Translations under genes and position numbers: made by a program | Part shown: one piece after another, positions 25,380 through 33,251 of the stretch | Numbering within the stretch: position 1 is the first letter of the stretch | Layout: every line of letters starts with the position of its first letter | DNA from: Alphaproteobacteria bacterium GM7ARS4 | GTDB lineage: Bacteria > Pseudomonadota > Alphaproteobacteria > GM7ARS4 | Assembly: GCA_014332745.1 (NCBI GenBank) | Contig: JACONL010000009.1 | Location: 21,441 to 55,345 of the forward strand | Direction: 5' to 3' | DNA: 33,905 bases | Notes under the pieces: model-generated | Database searches by the model: none | The model's input: the letters and a program-made list of their open reading frames with translations, nothing else | Told to the model about the DNA's origin: nothing

Positions 25380-26416
25380 ATGAGAGAGGATGTCATAGGT
25401 GCGCAACACATGAGCCATGGCGTGGGCTATGGCGTCATCGCTGGTGATATGCTCTGTGTCGTCATGCTCCTGCTGGCGTGTCTTGGTGATGTTTTGGGCC
25501 TTTATCGGGTGTTTGGGCGTTCTTATCATCCTGTGCGTCTTGTGGGGCATGTCTTCTCTTATGGTGAGAGATGTTTAAATCAAGGGGCGCGTGGCATAGG
25601 ATTGCGTCTGAGAGGTTTTTTTTTGTCTTGTGTGTCGTTGCCTGTGCCGTGTGGTTTGGGCAATGGCTTGAGGGGGTTGGGGGATGGCTTGGTGTTGGGC
25701 TTGAGGTTTTAACCCTATCGGTCATTCTCTGTATGCGCGAATTGCATGCCTATGGCATGCGTGTGATGGCGGGATTATATGGCCATGAGACCCATGAGCA
25801 AGCCCGTCATGCCTTATCGTCCATTGTGGGAAGACGCACCGATGATTTAGACGCCAGTGGCATGACGAAGGCCACCATCGAGAGTCTGTTCGAGAATTTC
25901 CATGATGGCATTGTAGCGCCGCTCATGTGGTATGTCTTAGGTGGACTATCGGGGATGCTTGCCATGAAGTGCGTCAACACGTTGGACTCGATGATAGGGT
26001 ATCGCTGGGGGCGTTATGGTGATTTTGGTTTAGGGGCGGCGCGTTTGGATGATGGCATGGGGTATGTATCGGCGCGTCTCAGTTATGGGGTGATTTTATG
26101 CGGTGGGGTATGTGGGCGCTTATGGGGTTCTGTGGGAGATTTTTCGTTGTTGAAAGGCTTACGGGTTGGATGGCGTGATGCCTCAAACCATGTATCGGTT
26201 AATGCTGGCTGGCCTGAGGCGGCGTCCGCTGTCGTGTTGGGCGTGCGTTTAGGGGGAAGGCGTGTTTATGGGACGCATGTGGTGGATGGAGCGCCGATAG
26301 GCGATGGCAGAGACGTATTGCATGGCGATGATTTGACATCCGCTATGGCGCTTTATCGCTGGAGTTGTGCCTGTGCTTGCGGGGTCGCCTGTCTGGCGGT
26401 TTTTTTCTTATGTTAG
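25380..26416 (+). pseudogene. cobD: CobD/CbiB adenosylcobinamide-phosphate synthase, frame break at a T9 run
   Basis: CobD joins aminopropanol (or its phosphate) to adenosylcobyric acid late in cobalamin synthesis and is a membrane protein. The N-terminal part (MLLLACLGDVLGLYRVFG, then HPVRLVGHVFSYGERCLN) is in one frame from ATG 25380. The rest is in another frame: ARHALSSIVGRRTDDLD, IESLFENFHDGIVAPLMW, NTLDSMIGYRWGRYGDFG, AARLDDGMGY, and NAGWPEAASAVVLGVRLGG. The frames meet at nine T (25616-25624). Ten T would give one continuous protein. All downstream motifs are intact, so this may be a sequence error or a recent mutation. The gene ends in a stop that overlaps the stop of the convergent SYLF gene. 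Confidence 0.85.
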
Positions 26417-27138
26417 ATGGATGAGAGGAGGCGTAACAATTGCCCCGCCATGGTGTTGCTATATTTATCCGAGCCAAGAATGGCGGCAACGGAAGCGCCT
26501 CGTCCATAAAACGCCTGATTGAGTTCGGTATCGGCGTCGATATAGGCGCCTTCGATACTGATACCAAAGAAGATTCCATTAGATTGAGAGAAGGAATACA
26601 CATCGGCAAGGCTGGCTGTTGTTGCTGTTTCTTCACCCGCGCCGAACGTCCCAATGGCAACGCTCAATTCAGCGCCCAACTTAACCCGTTGCTGTATGAT
26701 AGAGATCACGCCTCGCTCGCTCATGATAGCAAAGAGCGCTTCGTTATCCGACAGTCCCGCTTGCGCTCCTAAACTCACGGCGCCGATTTCGAAAAAGGCG
26801 GGATGACTGAAATTGCCATTTTTACGTTTGACGACCATCACGCCCCGTCCCCCCTCGACGCCAATGAGGAAGCCCGCCTTGAGGATACTAGGAAAAATCA
26901 TAATGCCTTTTGCGTTCCTCAGCCTTTGGCGCAAGCGCGTATTTTCCGCGTCCGCCAAGAGACGCTTGACGGAGATAACGCATTCTTGCAGAATCTCCTC
27001 TGCTTGCATATAACTTGGATTGAGCCTATCCACTGTCGCATTGGCAGTGGCAGGCGAAAACGCAAGCCCAGTGCAAAAGAAGCACAATAAGGCAGGACAT
27101 ATCGTGGTATATCGAGCAGGGTGGAGTAGTGCCTTCAT
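26413..27138 (-). CDS. Secreted SYLF-domain (Ysc84-like) lipid-binding protein
   Basis: A 241-residue protein with an N-terminal signal peptide (CPALLCFFCTGLAFSPATANA) and a SYLF domain: AKGIMIFPSILKAGFLIGVEGGRGVMV, FFEIGAVSLGAQAG, LGAELSVAIGTFG, and the C-terminal YIDADTELNQAFYG. The family binds phosphoinositides or other membrane lipids in eukaryotes. Bacterial members are periplasmic or cell-surface proteins of uncertain role. The length is normal. It is divergent from the ATPase operon (123 bases apart) and convergent with cobD, with 4-base overlap at the stops. Confidence 0.9.
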   Translation of the reverse strand: MKALLHPARYTTICPALLCFFCTGLAFSPATANATVDRLNPSYMQAEEILQECVISVKRLLADAENTRLRQRLRNAKGIMIFPSILKAGFLIGVEGGRGVMVVKRKNGNFSHPAFFEIGAVSLGAQAGLSDNEALFAIMSERGVISIIQQRVKLGAELSVAIGTFGAGEETATTASLADVYSFSQSNGIFFGISIEGAYIDADTELNQAFYGRGASVAAILGSDKYSNTMAGQLLRLLSSI

Positions 27139-27261
27139 CTGGTGTGTCCTTTATTCGAAGAAGTATGCGCGTAAGCGAGGGTGGATGGAGAGATCACAGG
27201 AACAACAACACCATGAATGTATAGGACAACGCCTTCGAAGTCAAACAAAGAATGACAGCTC

Positions 27262-29469
27262 ATGCGCAGAGTATACGCTTATTATAACGATAGACAAGAA
27301 AAGAACAGACCATTGACAGAAAAAATTGATTGGCATTTCCCTCCCAGTGGTGGCGGGCGCTATCATGGGTGGCATGATGCGGGTATCGAGATGTTTCAGG
27401 GACATCCTTACCACCATGTCGTGCGTGAATTGTTGCAAAATGCTCTCGATGCGGGGGTAGAGGGCAAGGGTGGCGTGCGTGTCGTTTTGTCCCATTGTAT
27501 GATGAAGAGACAGGATATTCCGGGGTGTGACTCGCTCCATAGGGCGTTGCGCCTTTGCCAGCAAGAAAAGCAAGCCTTACAGGATAACGGACATCATGAC
27601 GACCAAGCGCAAACCGCCATCGCCCATGCGTTAGCGACATTATCGAAAGAGCATGTGCCATGCCTCAAGGTAGAGGATTTTGGCACGACGGGCTTGCGTG
27701 AAGGGAAGGAATGGGATGCCCTGACGAAGGGTGAAGGCATCAGTATCAAGCGCCATGGCCATGCGGGAGGCTCTTTCGGCATAGGGAAAAATGCGTCCTT
27801 TGTCCTCTCTGATATACGCACCGTGTTTTATGCCACACGTTACATGCGTCTGGATGGGACACCCGTTTCCCTTGCTCAAGGAAAGTCCGTCCTCATGTCC
27901 CACAAAGCTGACCATGCCGATGGTGGGGGAAAGACGCAAGGAACAGGATTTTATGGCTTCTATGAGGGTTGTGAACCTCTACGCCATCAAGACATCCCGC
28001 CTTTTTTACGGAGAACGGAAACAGGGGCAACGACGTTTATTCTTGCTCTTCGCCATGAGGATGATTGGCAGCGCCATGTCATTGCGACCGTGCTGGCCAA
28101 TTTTTTCTATGCCATTCATGCGGGTTTTTTATCTGTGACGCTCGAGGGAGGCGAGTCCTCTCACGAAAGGTGCGACATCACGCATGAGACATTAGCCGAT
28201 GTTTTCGCCCGTCACCGCGCCCATGCCCATGGTGCGCATGATGACGATGACATGGTGGAGGCAGCGCGTCACTACATGATGGCCGTGCGGGAGGGACAAT
28301 GCGTGCGTGCGTCTTTGCAGGGTTTGGGGCGTTGTCGTCTATGGATAGGCAAGAGCGCTGTCGGTGAGGGAGGCATAGGGGCGAGAGCGCCACGTGCCGT
28401 TGCCTTGTTGCGTCGCTCAGGCATGGTGATAACCGATAAACAGCGTCAGGTGAGGAATAGGCAGTGGACGGGCTATCCCCCCTTTGCGGGTGTGTTTCTT
28501 TGTGAAGATAAGGAGGGTAACCGCCTCTTGCGGAGGATGGAGAACCCCCAGCATAATGCCTTAGAGCCAAAACGTGTGCCGCAAGGGGCGCAACGCCGCG
28601 CATGTATCGAGGCGTTGGACGAGATGGCCGCATGGATAAGGGAGACCATAGAGAGCCATGGAGGATTGCCGACGATGCGTTCCTTTGGCGTCGAGGCGTT
28701 AGATGCCTTCTTCTTAAACCAAGACACATCGCCTCATGGGCCTCAGGGGCCTCAGGGGCCTCAGGGGAAAAAAGGCGAGAAACGACAGAAAAAAAAGGAA
28801 CGTGCGACCACCCATAACCATCATGACCATTCCCCCACGGATATGGCGAGACAGAGTCCTCATGCCGTTTTGGCGAGTATTCCCCGTCTCACGGGGCTTA
28901 CCTCTGGCGTTATGGGGGGTGTGATAGGCAGAGCCCATGCGCCCCAGCAAGGACAAGGCGGAGGCGACAGACTCTCTCACAAGGGGACATCACCCATCCA
29001 TGGCGCGCTCAAAAATGTAGGACAGTTTGTGTCAAAGGTGATGGCCAGTGGCAAGACATCGACAGCACAAGAATCGCGAGGAGGGAAAACGCCCCCGCCT
29101 CATGTCCTTATAGACGATGTGCGTATCCTCATAGAGAAGGACGACCCCGCGCAGAGAGTCGTCTTTTTTACACCCCGAGAGGACGGAACAATGACGTTGC
29201 GCTTTGTGGCATGTGGCGATAGCGCAGAGACATGGCGCTCTGTGCAAGAGGTGCGTTCTGTCTCAGGCGCGAGTGCGTGCGCGCTTCGTAACAGCCACCA
29301 TAGCGACGATACGCCAGACACAAAAGACCATGTCAATGCCATAGAATGCGCCGTGCATGCGTCTCAGCGGGTGCGTCTTACTGTCACCTTTTCTAGCGCC
29401 TTTGCTGACAGCGAGGCAGGTGATTGCCTTGCCATCATAGCGCAAAAAAAGGACGAGGACAAGCCATGA
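27262..29469 (+). CDS. GHKL (Hsp90/MutL-type) ATPase, first gene of a three-gene operon
   Basis: A 735-residue protein. The N-terminal part is a GHKL ATPase: N-box VRELLQNALDAG with Glu56, Asn60 and Asp63, the Asp139-x-Gly box in VEDFGTTGLREG, and the glycine lid GGSFGIGKNASF (169-180). The opening WHFPPSGGG and the 'F-x-G-x-P' segment before the N-box resemble stand-alone bacterial HATPase proteins often seen near restriction genes. Residues about 195-480 look like a transducer region. Residues 485-620 are a low-complexity linker with three Gly-Pro-Gln units (493-501) and a lysine-rich stretch. The last 110 residues form a separate beta-rich domain. Such ATPases usually dimerise on ATP binding. 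The start may also be later, near 27315. The stop overlaps the next ATG. Confidence 0.8.
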   Translation: MRRVYAYYNDRQEKNRPLTEKIDWHFPPSGGGRYHGWHDAGIEMFQGHPYHHVVRELLQNALDAGVEGKGGVRVVLSHCMMKRQDIPGCDSLHRALRLCQQEKQALQDNGHHDDQAQTAIAHALATLSKEHVPCLKVEDFGTTGLREGKEWDALTKGEGISIKRHGHAGGSFGIGKNASFVLSDIRTVFYATRYMRLDGTPVSLAQGKSVLMSHKADHADGGGKTQGTGFYGFYEGCEPLRHQDIPPFLRRTETGATTFILALRHEDDWQRHVIATVLANFFYAIHAGFLSVTLEGGESSHERCDITHETLADVFARHRAHAHGAHDDDDMVEAARHYMMAVREGQCVRASLQGLGRCRLWIGKSAVGEGGIGARAPRAVALLRRSGMVITDKQRQVRNRQWTGYPPFAGVFLCEDKEGNRLLRRMENPQHNALEPKRVPQGAQRRACIEALDEMAAWIRETIESHGGLPTMRSFGVEALDAFFLNQDTSPHGPQGPQGPQGKKGEKRQKKKERATTHNHHDHSPTDMARQSPHAVLASIPRLTGLTSGVMGGVIGRAHAPQQGQGGGDRLSHKGTSPIHGALKNVGQFVSKVMASGKTSTAQESRGGKTPPPHVLIDDVRILIEKDDPAQRVVFFTPREDGTMTLRFVACGDSAETWRSVQEVRSVSGASACALRNSHHSDDTPDTKDHVNAIECAVHASQRVRLTVTFSSAFADSEAGDCLAIIAQKKDEDKP
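28738..28764 (+). repeat. Three GGGCCTCAG units encoding collagen-like Gly-Pro-Gln
   Basis: Nine-base identical units repeated three times in frame encode (Gly-Pro-Gln)3 at residues 493-501 of the ATPase, followed at once by a lysine-rich stretch. Copy number could change by slippage without breaking the frame. The segment lies between the ATPase core and the C-terminal domain, so its length would set linker length. Confidence 0.9.
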
Positions 29470-30308
29470 AGAGCATACACCACAAGACCTACCCCTATCC
29501 CGTGCTATCGCCGACCCCACGGGACTATCCCCATGCGACAATGGAGGCAACCATCGAGCCTATCGTCAAGCCCTCTGGCGAGGTTGACATCACCCTTGAT
29601 GTTCATGGTGTCCCCGACCAGCTGCGAGCGATGATAGATAAAAAAGAGGCATGCTACGGACTCGAGCTCTTCTGTGAAGCCACATGGACTCGCTCTCTCT
29701 TTCGCCTCTTTCAATCCCCCGCCACATGCGTATGCCCGCCATGGCATATCACAGGCGCAATAGAAGCCCACCCCTTCATCATATCCTTGCGTGATGGACG
29801 CGCCATCACCTACCCCCACACGCACGAGGAGTTTGCCGACCGCGCCTTCACCCGCAAAAAAGGCGACATCTTGGCATGGGGACAGCCTGTGCGCGCCATC
29901 ATCACCCACAGGCGACAAACACAGAAACCCTCTCTGTTTCATATGGTTGCGAGCGACGATGTAACAGCAGGCATGTTTCACATAGACGTTACGGGTGACT
30001 CCATCGCCATCAAGCTCCACGAGGATGACATCACAGCATGCCACACCCTCATGCGACAGGGAAAACACACAGCATGGCTGTTATCATCGCTGTATCTCAG
30101 CGCGGTTGTAGAGACCCTCTACCATATGCGCCATACAGGTGCGACCCATCGCCATAAATGGTGGTATCACATCATCCACCATGCCATGACACGCAAAAAA
30201 CTCACCCTAGCGAACAACGAGTCGCTGTTAGACATCGCGCAACAGCTCTTGACAGAGCCTTCTGGACAGCCCCCCCTAGGATGCGCCCTCAGCCGTCATA
30301 CGCCATGA
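29466..30308 (+). CDS. Unrecognised protein, second gene of the GHKL ATPase operon
   Basis: The start ATG 29466 overlaps the ATPase stop as ATGA, giving 280 residues (MKSIHHKTYPYPVLSPTPRDY...). An upstream in-frame ATG at 29424 lies inside the ATPase gene and is less likely. The N-terminus (TYPYPVLSP, then DY) and the following beta-strand pattern look like a conserved family that accompanies bacterial HATPases, but I cannot name it with certainty. The middle has GAIEAHPFIISL and a long acidic/basic mix. The C-terminal 90 residues are helical (LLSSLYLSAVVETLYHM). No nuclease or protease motif is visible, and there is no signal peptide or membrane segment. It is probably a partner of the ATPase. 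Confidence 0.75.
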   Translation: MKSIHHKTYPYPVLSPTPRDYPHATMEATIEPIVKPSGEVDITLDVHGVPDQLRAMIDKKEACYGLELFCEATWTRSLFRLFQSPATCVCPPWHITGAIEAHPFIISLRDGRAITYPHTHEEFADRAFTRKKGDILAWGQPVRAIITHRRQTQKPSLFHMVASDDVTAGMFHIDVTGDSIAIKLHEDDITACHTLMRQGKHTAWLLSSLYLSAVVETLYHMRHTGATHRHKWWYHIIHHAMTRKKLTLANNESLLDIAQQLLTEPSGQPPLGCALSRHTP

Positions 30309-31120
30309 AGGCAACGCCCATGACCATAACCCCGATGCGATGGTATGACGAGGAGAGCGTGCGCATGCTGGAACAGCATATCACAGGCAACAGCGCCCTC
30401 TATGAACGGGATGACGAGGCTATGACATACGCCGTGACATGGCCATGCCTCACACAAGGCGACAACATGCGCCATGCCTATCCCCTTGATGGCGATTGGC
30501 GCATAGAGGGATTACAAGAGTCATTGCTGGCAACCCTCTCAGCGACAGGCAATGACAATGACAACGACAGCCATGACGATAAACGCGCCGTCATAGTGCT
30601 GTATGATGCCATGCAACAGCTCCCCCCCCTAGAGGCATGCCGTGCGGGTTTGTGGGTGTATCTTGCCCATCATAGTTTGCGTGCCTACATGGCGCGCCGT
30701 TGGTTGAGCGATACGACCATGAAGGCGTCCCACAAGGAGTCCATCATCAAGGCGCGCTATTTCATCCATGACAAAAGCAGGCCCCTATGGACGCATGGCA
30801 TTGCGCGCCTATGGTGGATAGGGCATATGCTGTCGCGGTGCGCCATGCCTTCATTAGAGGAAGGCCTATTCCTCTTGTTCTTATCGCCGCCCATCGGTGA
30901 GCGTCTGCTGGCCTATGGCATGAGCGCTGAGATCTTCACAGCGCTCATGCGCGTCATGGCGGACTCCTATCATGGCGACAGAGCCCTCTTTCAAGAGGCA
31001 ACGTTTTCCTCTTTCCTCACAAGAGTGGACATCATCGGTGGACGTACCATGCTCAACGCCCTCCCCGCAAAAGAGCTCTACCAACGCCTTTCATCCCTTG
31101 CCACCGACTCCCTCATGTGA
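30305..31120 (+). CDS. DUF6339-like protein, third gene of the GHKL ATPase operon
   Basis: The start ATG 30305 again overlaps the previous stop as ATGA, giving 271 residues; a longer open frame reaches 30158 but lies inside the second gene. The middle segment, RAGLWVYLAHHSLRAYMARRW, then IIKARYFIHD and ARLWWIGHML, resembles the DUF6339 family, of unknown function, from memory only. An acidic low-complexity stretch (NDNDNDSHDD) precedes it. The protein is helix-rich with no membrane segment or nuclease signature. The tight coupling argues that the three products are made in fixed proportion. It ends four bases before the convergent lipoprotein gene. Confidence 0.78.
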   Translation: MKATPMTITPMRWYDEESVRMLEQHITGNSALYERDDEAMTYAVTWPCLTQGDNMRHAYPLDGDWRIEGLQESLLATLSATGNDNDNDSHDDKRAVIVLYDAMQQLPPLEACRAGLWVYLAHHSLRAYMARRWLSDTTMKASHKESIIKARYFIHDKSRPLWTHGIARLWWIGHMLSRCAMPSLEEGLFLLFLSPPIGERLLAYGMSAEIFTALMRVMADSYHGDRALFQEATFSSFLTRVDIIGGRTMLNALPAKELYQRLSSLATDSLM

Positions 31121-31124
31121 GCCA

Positions 31125-31736
31125 TCATTGCTCCTTTTTCAATCTGGCATAATTTTTACAGCCCGTTTGGTCCTTGAGGTCGCATGCCTTGCCAAAAGAC
31201 TCTAACGCCTTTTGATGGCTCTGCCTGACGCCCTGTCCTTTCGCATACATCACCCCGAGGTTATTACACCCATCTCCATCATCCAAAGCGCATGCCTTTT
31301 CATAGAGTTCCACGGCCTTAAAATCATCTTGCCTGACGCCCTCTCCTGTCGCATACATCAGCCCGAGGTTGAAACACCCCCCGCCAACATCCAAGTCGCA
31401 TGCCTTTTCATAGAGTGCCACTGCCCGCCCATCATCCTGTCTGACAACCCGTCCCGAGCCATACCTCACCCCGAGGTTAAAACACCCCAAGCCCTCATCC
31501 AAACCACATGCCTTTTCATAGAGCGTCACGGCTTTAGAATCATCCTGTCTGACACCCCGTCCCTCGGCATACCTCACCCCGAGGCGAGCACACCCCTTGC
31601 CATCACCCGAGTCACATGCCGTTTGGTAGCGTTCCACTAGCCACTCATCACTACAGGCATGAAGCTGCATAACACACAGGAACACGCCCACGGCCATCAC
31701 CCATTGTTTCATGCCCCATGCTCTTCTTGTCATCAT
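31125..31736 (-). CDS. Cysteine-rich Sel1/Hcp-like repeat lipoprotein
   Basis: A 203-residue protein whose signal peptide ends in a lipobox (QLHAC, Cys28), so it is predicted to be lipid-anchored in the envelope. Residues 37-180 are four 36-residue Sel1-type repeats followed by a partial fifth. Each repeat has paired cysteines in the pattern Lys-Ala-Cys-x7-Cys, as in Helicobacter cysteine-rich (Hcp) proteins, where the pairs form disulfides that brace the helical hairpins. Such repeats act as protein-binding scaffolds. The start may be ATG 31712 (MKQWVMAVG), which gives a more typical signal peptide than 31736. It converges on the ATPase operon. Confidence 0.92.
   Translation of the reverse strand: MMTRRAWGMKQWVMAVGVFLCVMQLHACSDEWLVERYQTACDSGDGKGCARLGVRYAEGRGVRQDDSKAVTLYEKACGLDEGLGCFNLGVRYGSGRVVRQDDGRAVALYEKACDLDVGGGCFNLGLMYATGEGVRQDDFKAVELYEKACALDDGDGCNNLGVMYAKGQGVRQSHQKALESFGKACDLKDQTGCKNYARLKKEQ
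31197..31628 (-). repeat. Four 108-bp Sel1 repeat units in the lipoprotein gene
   Basis: The repeats encode four 36-residue units beginning Tyr-Glu-Lys-Ala-Cys (first unit Tyr-Gln-Thr-Ala-Cys) and containing Gly-Val-Arg-Gln-Asp-Asp in three of the four. DNA similarity between units is visible, so unequal recombination could change copy number. Confidence 0.85.
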
Positions 31737-31754
31737 GATGTTTCACCCTGTCAT

Positions 31755-31773
31755 CATAGGTTGTTATCCTATG
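31755..31773. repeat. 6-bp inverted repeat upstream of the Hcp-like lipoprotein gene
   Basis: CATAGG at 31755-31760 and CCTATG at 31768-31773 flank a 7-base loop, 19 bases upstream of the lipoprotein start at 31736. This is the right place for an operator or leader hairpin on that gene. The surrounding 136-base gap (31737-31872) shows no gene and no clear promoter boxes. Confidence 0.3.
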
Positions 31774-31872
31774 CCCTCCATGGCGCGAGCTCAGCCTAGC
31801 ACATCCCCCACCCCCACACAAGAGCCCGCCCCCATGTCACAGGGATAAAACGAGGGAAGGCCTGGTAACGCC

Positions 31873-32349
31873 TTACTTGGCAAAGCTGAAATGGCCTGAG
31901 AAAGAATCATAGATAAAGAGCCCTCCCCGCATAAAATCGCGCCCCAATATCACACGATGGGGTGCTAGATTATCGGCGTGAATGCCGAACAGGCGTCCAT
32001 AAACATTCATGGCTGGAACATTTTTAATCATGATAAACCCCAAATATATCGGGTGTTGTTCTACGCCCGTAACACCTCGCAAAGGTTGTTTATCAACCAC
32101 CTTCAAGCCAAGGTTCTGCGCCACATCAATTCTGATGGAGGAACAAGTTGCCCCTGTATCCATGAGGGCATAAAACGGCTCACGAGACATACGAACACCC
32201 GTATTACCCTGTTGTTGGAATTGGTGGTATACGTCGATTGGCTTCCCAATAGAGACGTAAGCCGTCGGGCCCCAATGCTCTAAAATGTCTCTTCCATGTA
32301 TTTCACCGTCTGCCCCATTGCCTTTAAAATCAAATTTAACGATAGGCAT
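31873..32349 (-). CDS. Retropepsin-like aspartic protease family protein
   Basis: A 158-residue soluble protein with the aspartic protease active-site motif LMDTGATCSSI (Asp64-Thr-Gly-Ala) and the later ILGRDFMRGG motif (134-143), which together define single-domain retropepsin-like proteases that work as dimers. A loop with RGVTGV between them fits the flap region. No signal peptide is present, so it is probably cytoplasmic. It follows the DUF5678-like gene by 4 bases. The pair is likely a conserved unit, but the substrate is unknown. Confidence 0.85.
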   Translation of the reverse strand: MPIVKFDFKGNGADGEIHGRDILEHWGPTAYVSIGKPIDVYHQFQQQGNTGVRMSREPFYALMDTGATCSSIRIDVAQNLGLKVVDKQPLRGVTGVEQHPIYLGFIMIKNVPAMNVYGRLFGIHADNLAPHRVILGRDFMRGGLFIYDSFSGHFSFAK

Positions 32350-32353
32350 GTGC

Positions 32354-32608
32354 TCAAATGCCGTAGAGATAAGAGCTGGGAAGTTTAGGCGCTATCTCCG
32401 TCATTTCGCGTATCAGGTAGACGCCGTCCCCGTATTTTTCCATAGCAAAAATGGCTGCATCATTGAAAGAGTCGCATGCCTTGACAACTTCGTGATTCTT
32501 CACGACAATGACTTTCCCCTTATATGTTTTCAGCAACTCTTTCTGGTGTTGATTGACATAGGCAATCTCGTCATCGAGCTCTTGTTCACTTGTTTTCATG
32601 TCATTCAT
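32354..32608 (-). CDS. Small DUF5678-like protein
   Basis: An 84-residue acidic protein. The central segment, LLKTYKGKVIVVKNHEVVKACDSFNDAAIFAMEK-like in layout (Tyr-x-Gly-Lys, then a turn and an Ala-rich helix), followed by DGVYLIRE, resembles DUF5678, small domains commonly encoded beside aspartic protease genes. It is the first gene of a two-gene minus-strand unit with the protease. The start may be ATG 32608 or the ATG four codons later. A likely promoter precedes it. Confidence 0.7.
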   Translation of the reverse strand: MNDMKTSEQELDDEIAYVNQHQKELLKTYKGKVIVVKNHEVVKACDSFNDAAIFAMEKYGDGVYLIREMTEIAPKLPSSYLYGI

Positions 32609-32670
32609 CGTCTTCTCTCATGACCGTTGTGTGATAAAAAACATGTCACCCATTATCTAGCGACTCACTG

Positions 32671-32699
32671 ATAAAAAGCAAGGGTTTGTTTTATGTCAA
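32671..32699 (-). promoter_or_regulatory. Probable sigma70-type promoter for the DUF5678-protease pair
   Basis: Reading the minus strand, TTGACA (complement of 32694-32699) is a perfect -35 box, and TTTTAT (complement of 32671-32676), 17 bases on, matches four of six -10 positions. The transcript would reach the DUF5678-like start at 32608 after about 55 bases. The rest of the 32609-32729 gap shows no gene. Confidence 0.5.
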
Positions 32700-32729
32700 G
32701 GTGACGGGGAGTGGGAGGAGAGAGGATGT

Positions 32730-33236
32730 ATGGAGAGACGTAGGATCATTGTCAATGACAGGATGCAGCGGGGCTATGGCTATTGGTTGACGTCACCGAT
32801 GGGTGAGGATTTTGCCTCCGACTTCACGCCTCACCTCACGCCGCCAGCGCTATTGCGTCTAGGTGTTTTTGGTGGGAAATACATGACGGATTGCCGTGAT
32901 GAATTCCCTGCCTCTTGGTTCGATGGGGTGCGTTTTAGTGTTGTATCGCCCCAAGCCTCTTATAATTTCTTTGGTGTTTTGGCGTCCCAGCCTTTATCGG
33001 TATGGCGTGCCAAGGGGTGGATATGTGAGGACGACCCTCGAGGGTGGTTTCAGTGGTATTGTCGTTATTATTATGGTCGTCGCCATGAGGATGACAGGCG
33101 TCAGATCATGCGTTGGCGTTTAGTGAGGCGTCATGTGGCACAACTCACGCGCCATTGCAAGACAGGTGATTGGTCTTGTCGTCCTCGTCAGCGTCAAGCC
33201 CTTCTTCATTGGGCGTATGATAGCCGTGTGCTGTGA
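32730..33236 (+). CDS. Conserved tryptophan-rich protein of unknown function
   Basis: A 168-residue protein with long stretches that I recognise as a widespread conserved hypothetical family: GYGYWLTSPMGEDFASDF, LRLGVFGGKYMTDCRDEFP, ASQPLSVWRAKGWI, DPRGWFQWYCRYYYGRR, and CRPRQRQALLHWAYDSR. The many conserved Trp, Arg and Tyr suggest nucleotide or nucleic acid handling, but no activity is established as far as I know. There is no signal peptide. The start ATG 32730 has a good GGGAGGAGAGAGG ribosome site. Length is normal. Confidence 0.88.
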   Translation: MERRRIIVNDRMQRGYGYWLTSPMGEDFASDFTPHLTPPALLRLGVFGGKYMTDCRDEFPASWFDGVRFSVVSPQASYNFFGVLASQPLSVWRAKGWICEDDPRGWFQWYCRYYYGRRHEDDRRQIMRWRLVRRHVAQLTRHCKTGDWSCRPRQRQALLHWAYDSRVL

Positions 33237-33251
33237 GCCATCAACATGACG

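Noticed and set aside
31212-31640. A 142-residue plus-strand frame with internal repeats
   Set aside because: The repeats are the antisense image of the Sel1 repeats in the lipoprotein gene, which has a lipobox and family match.
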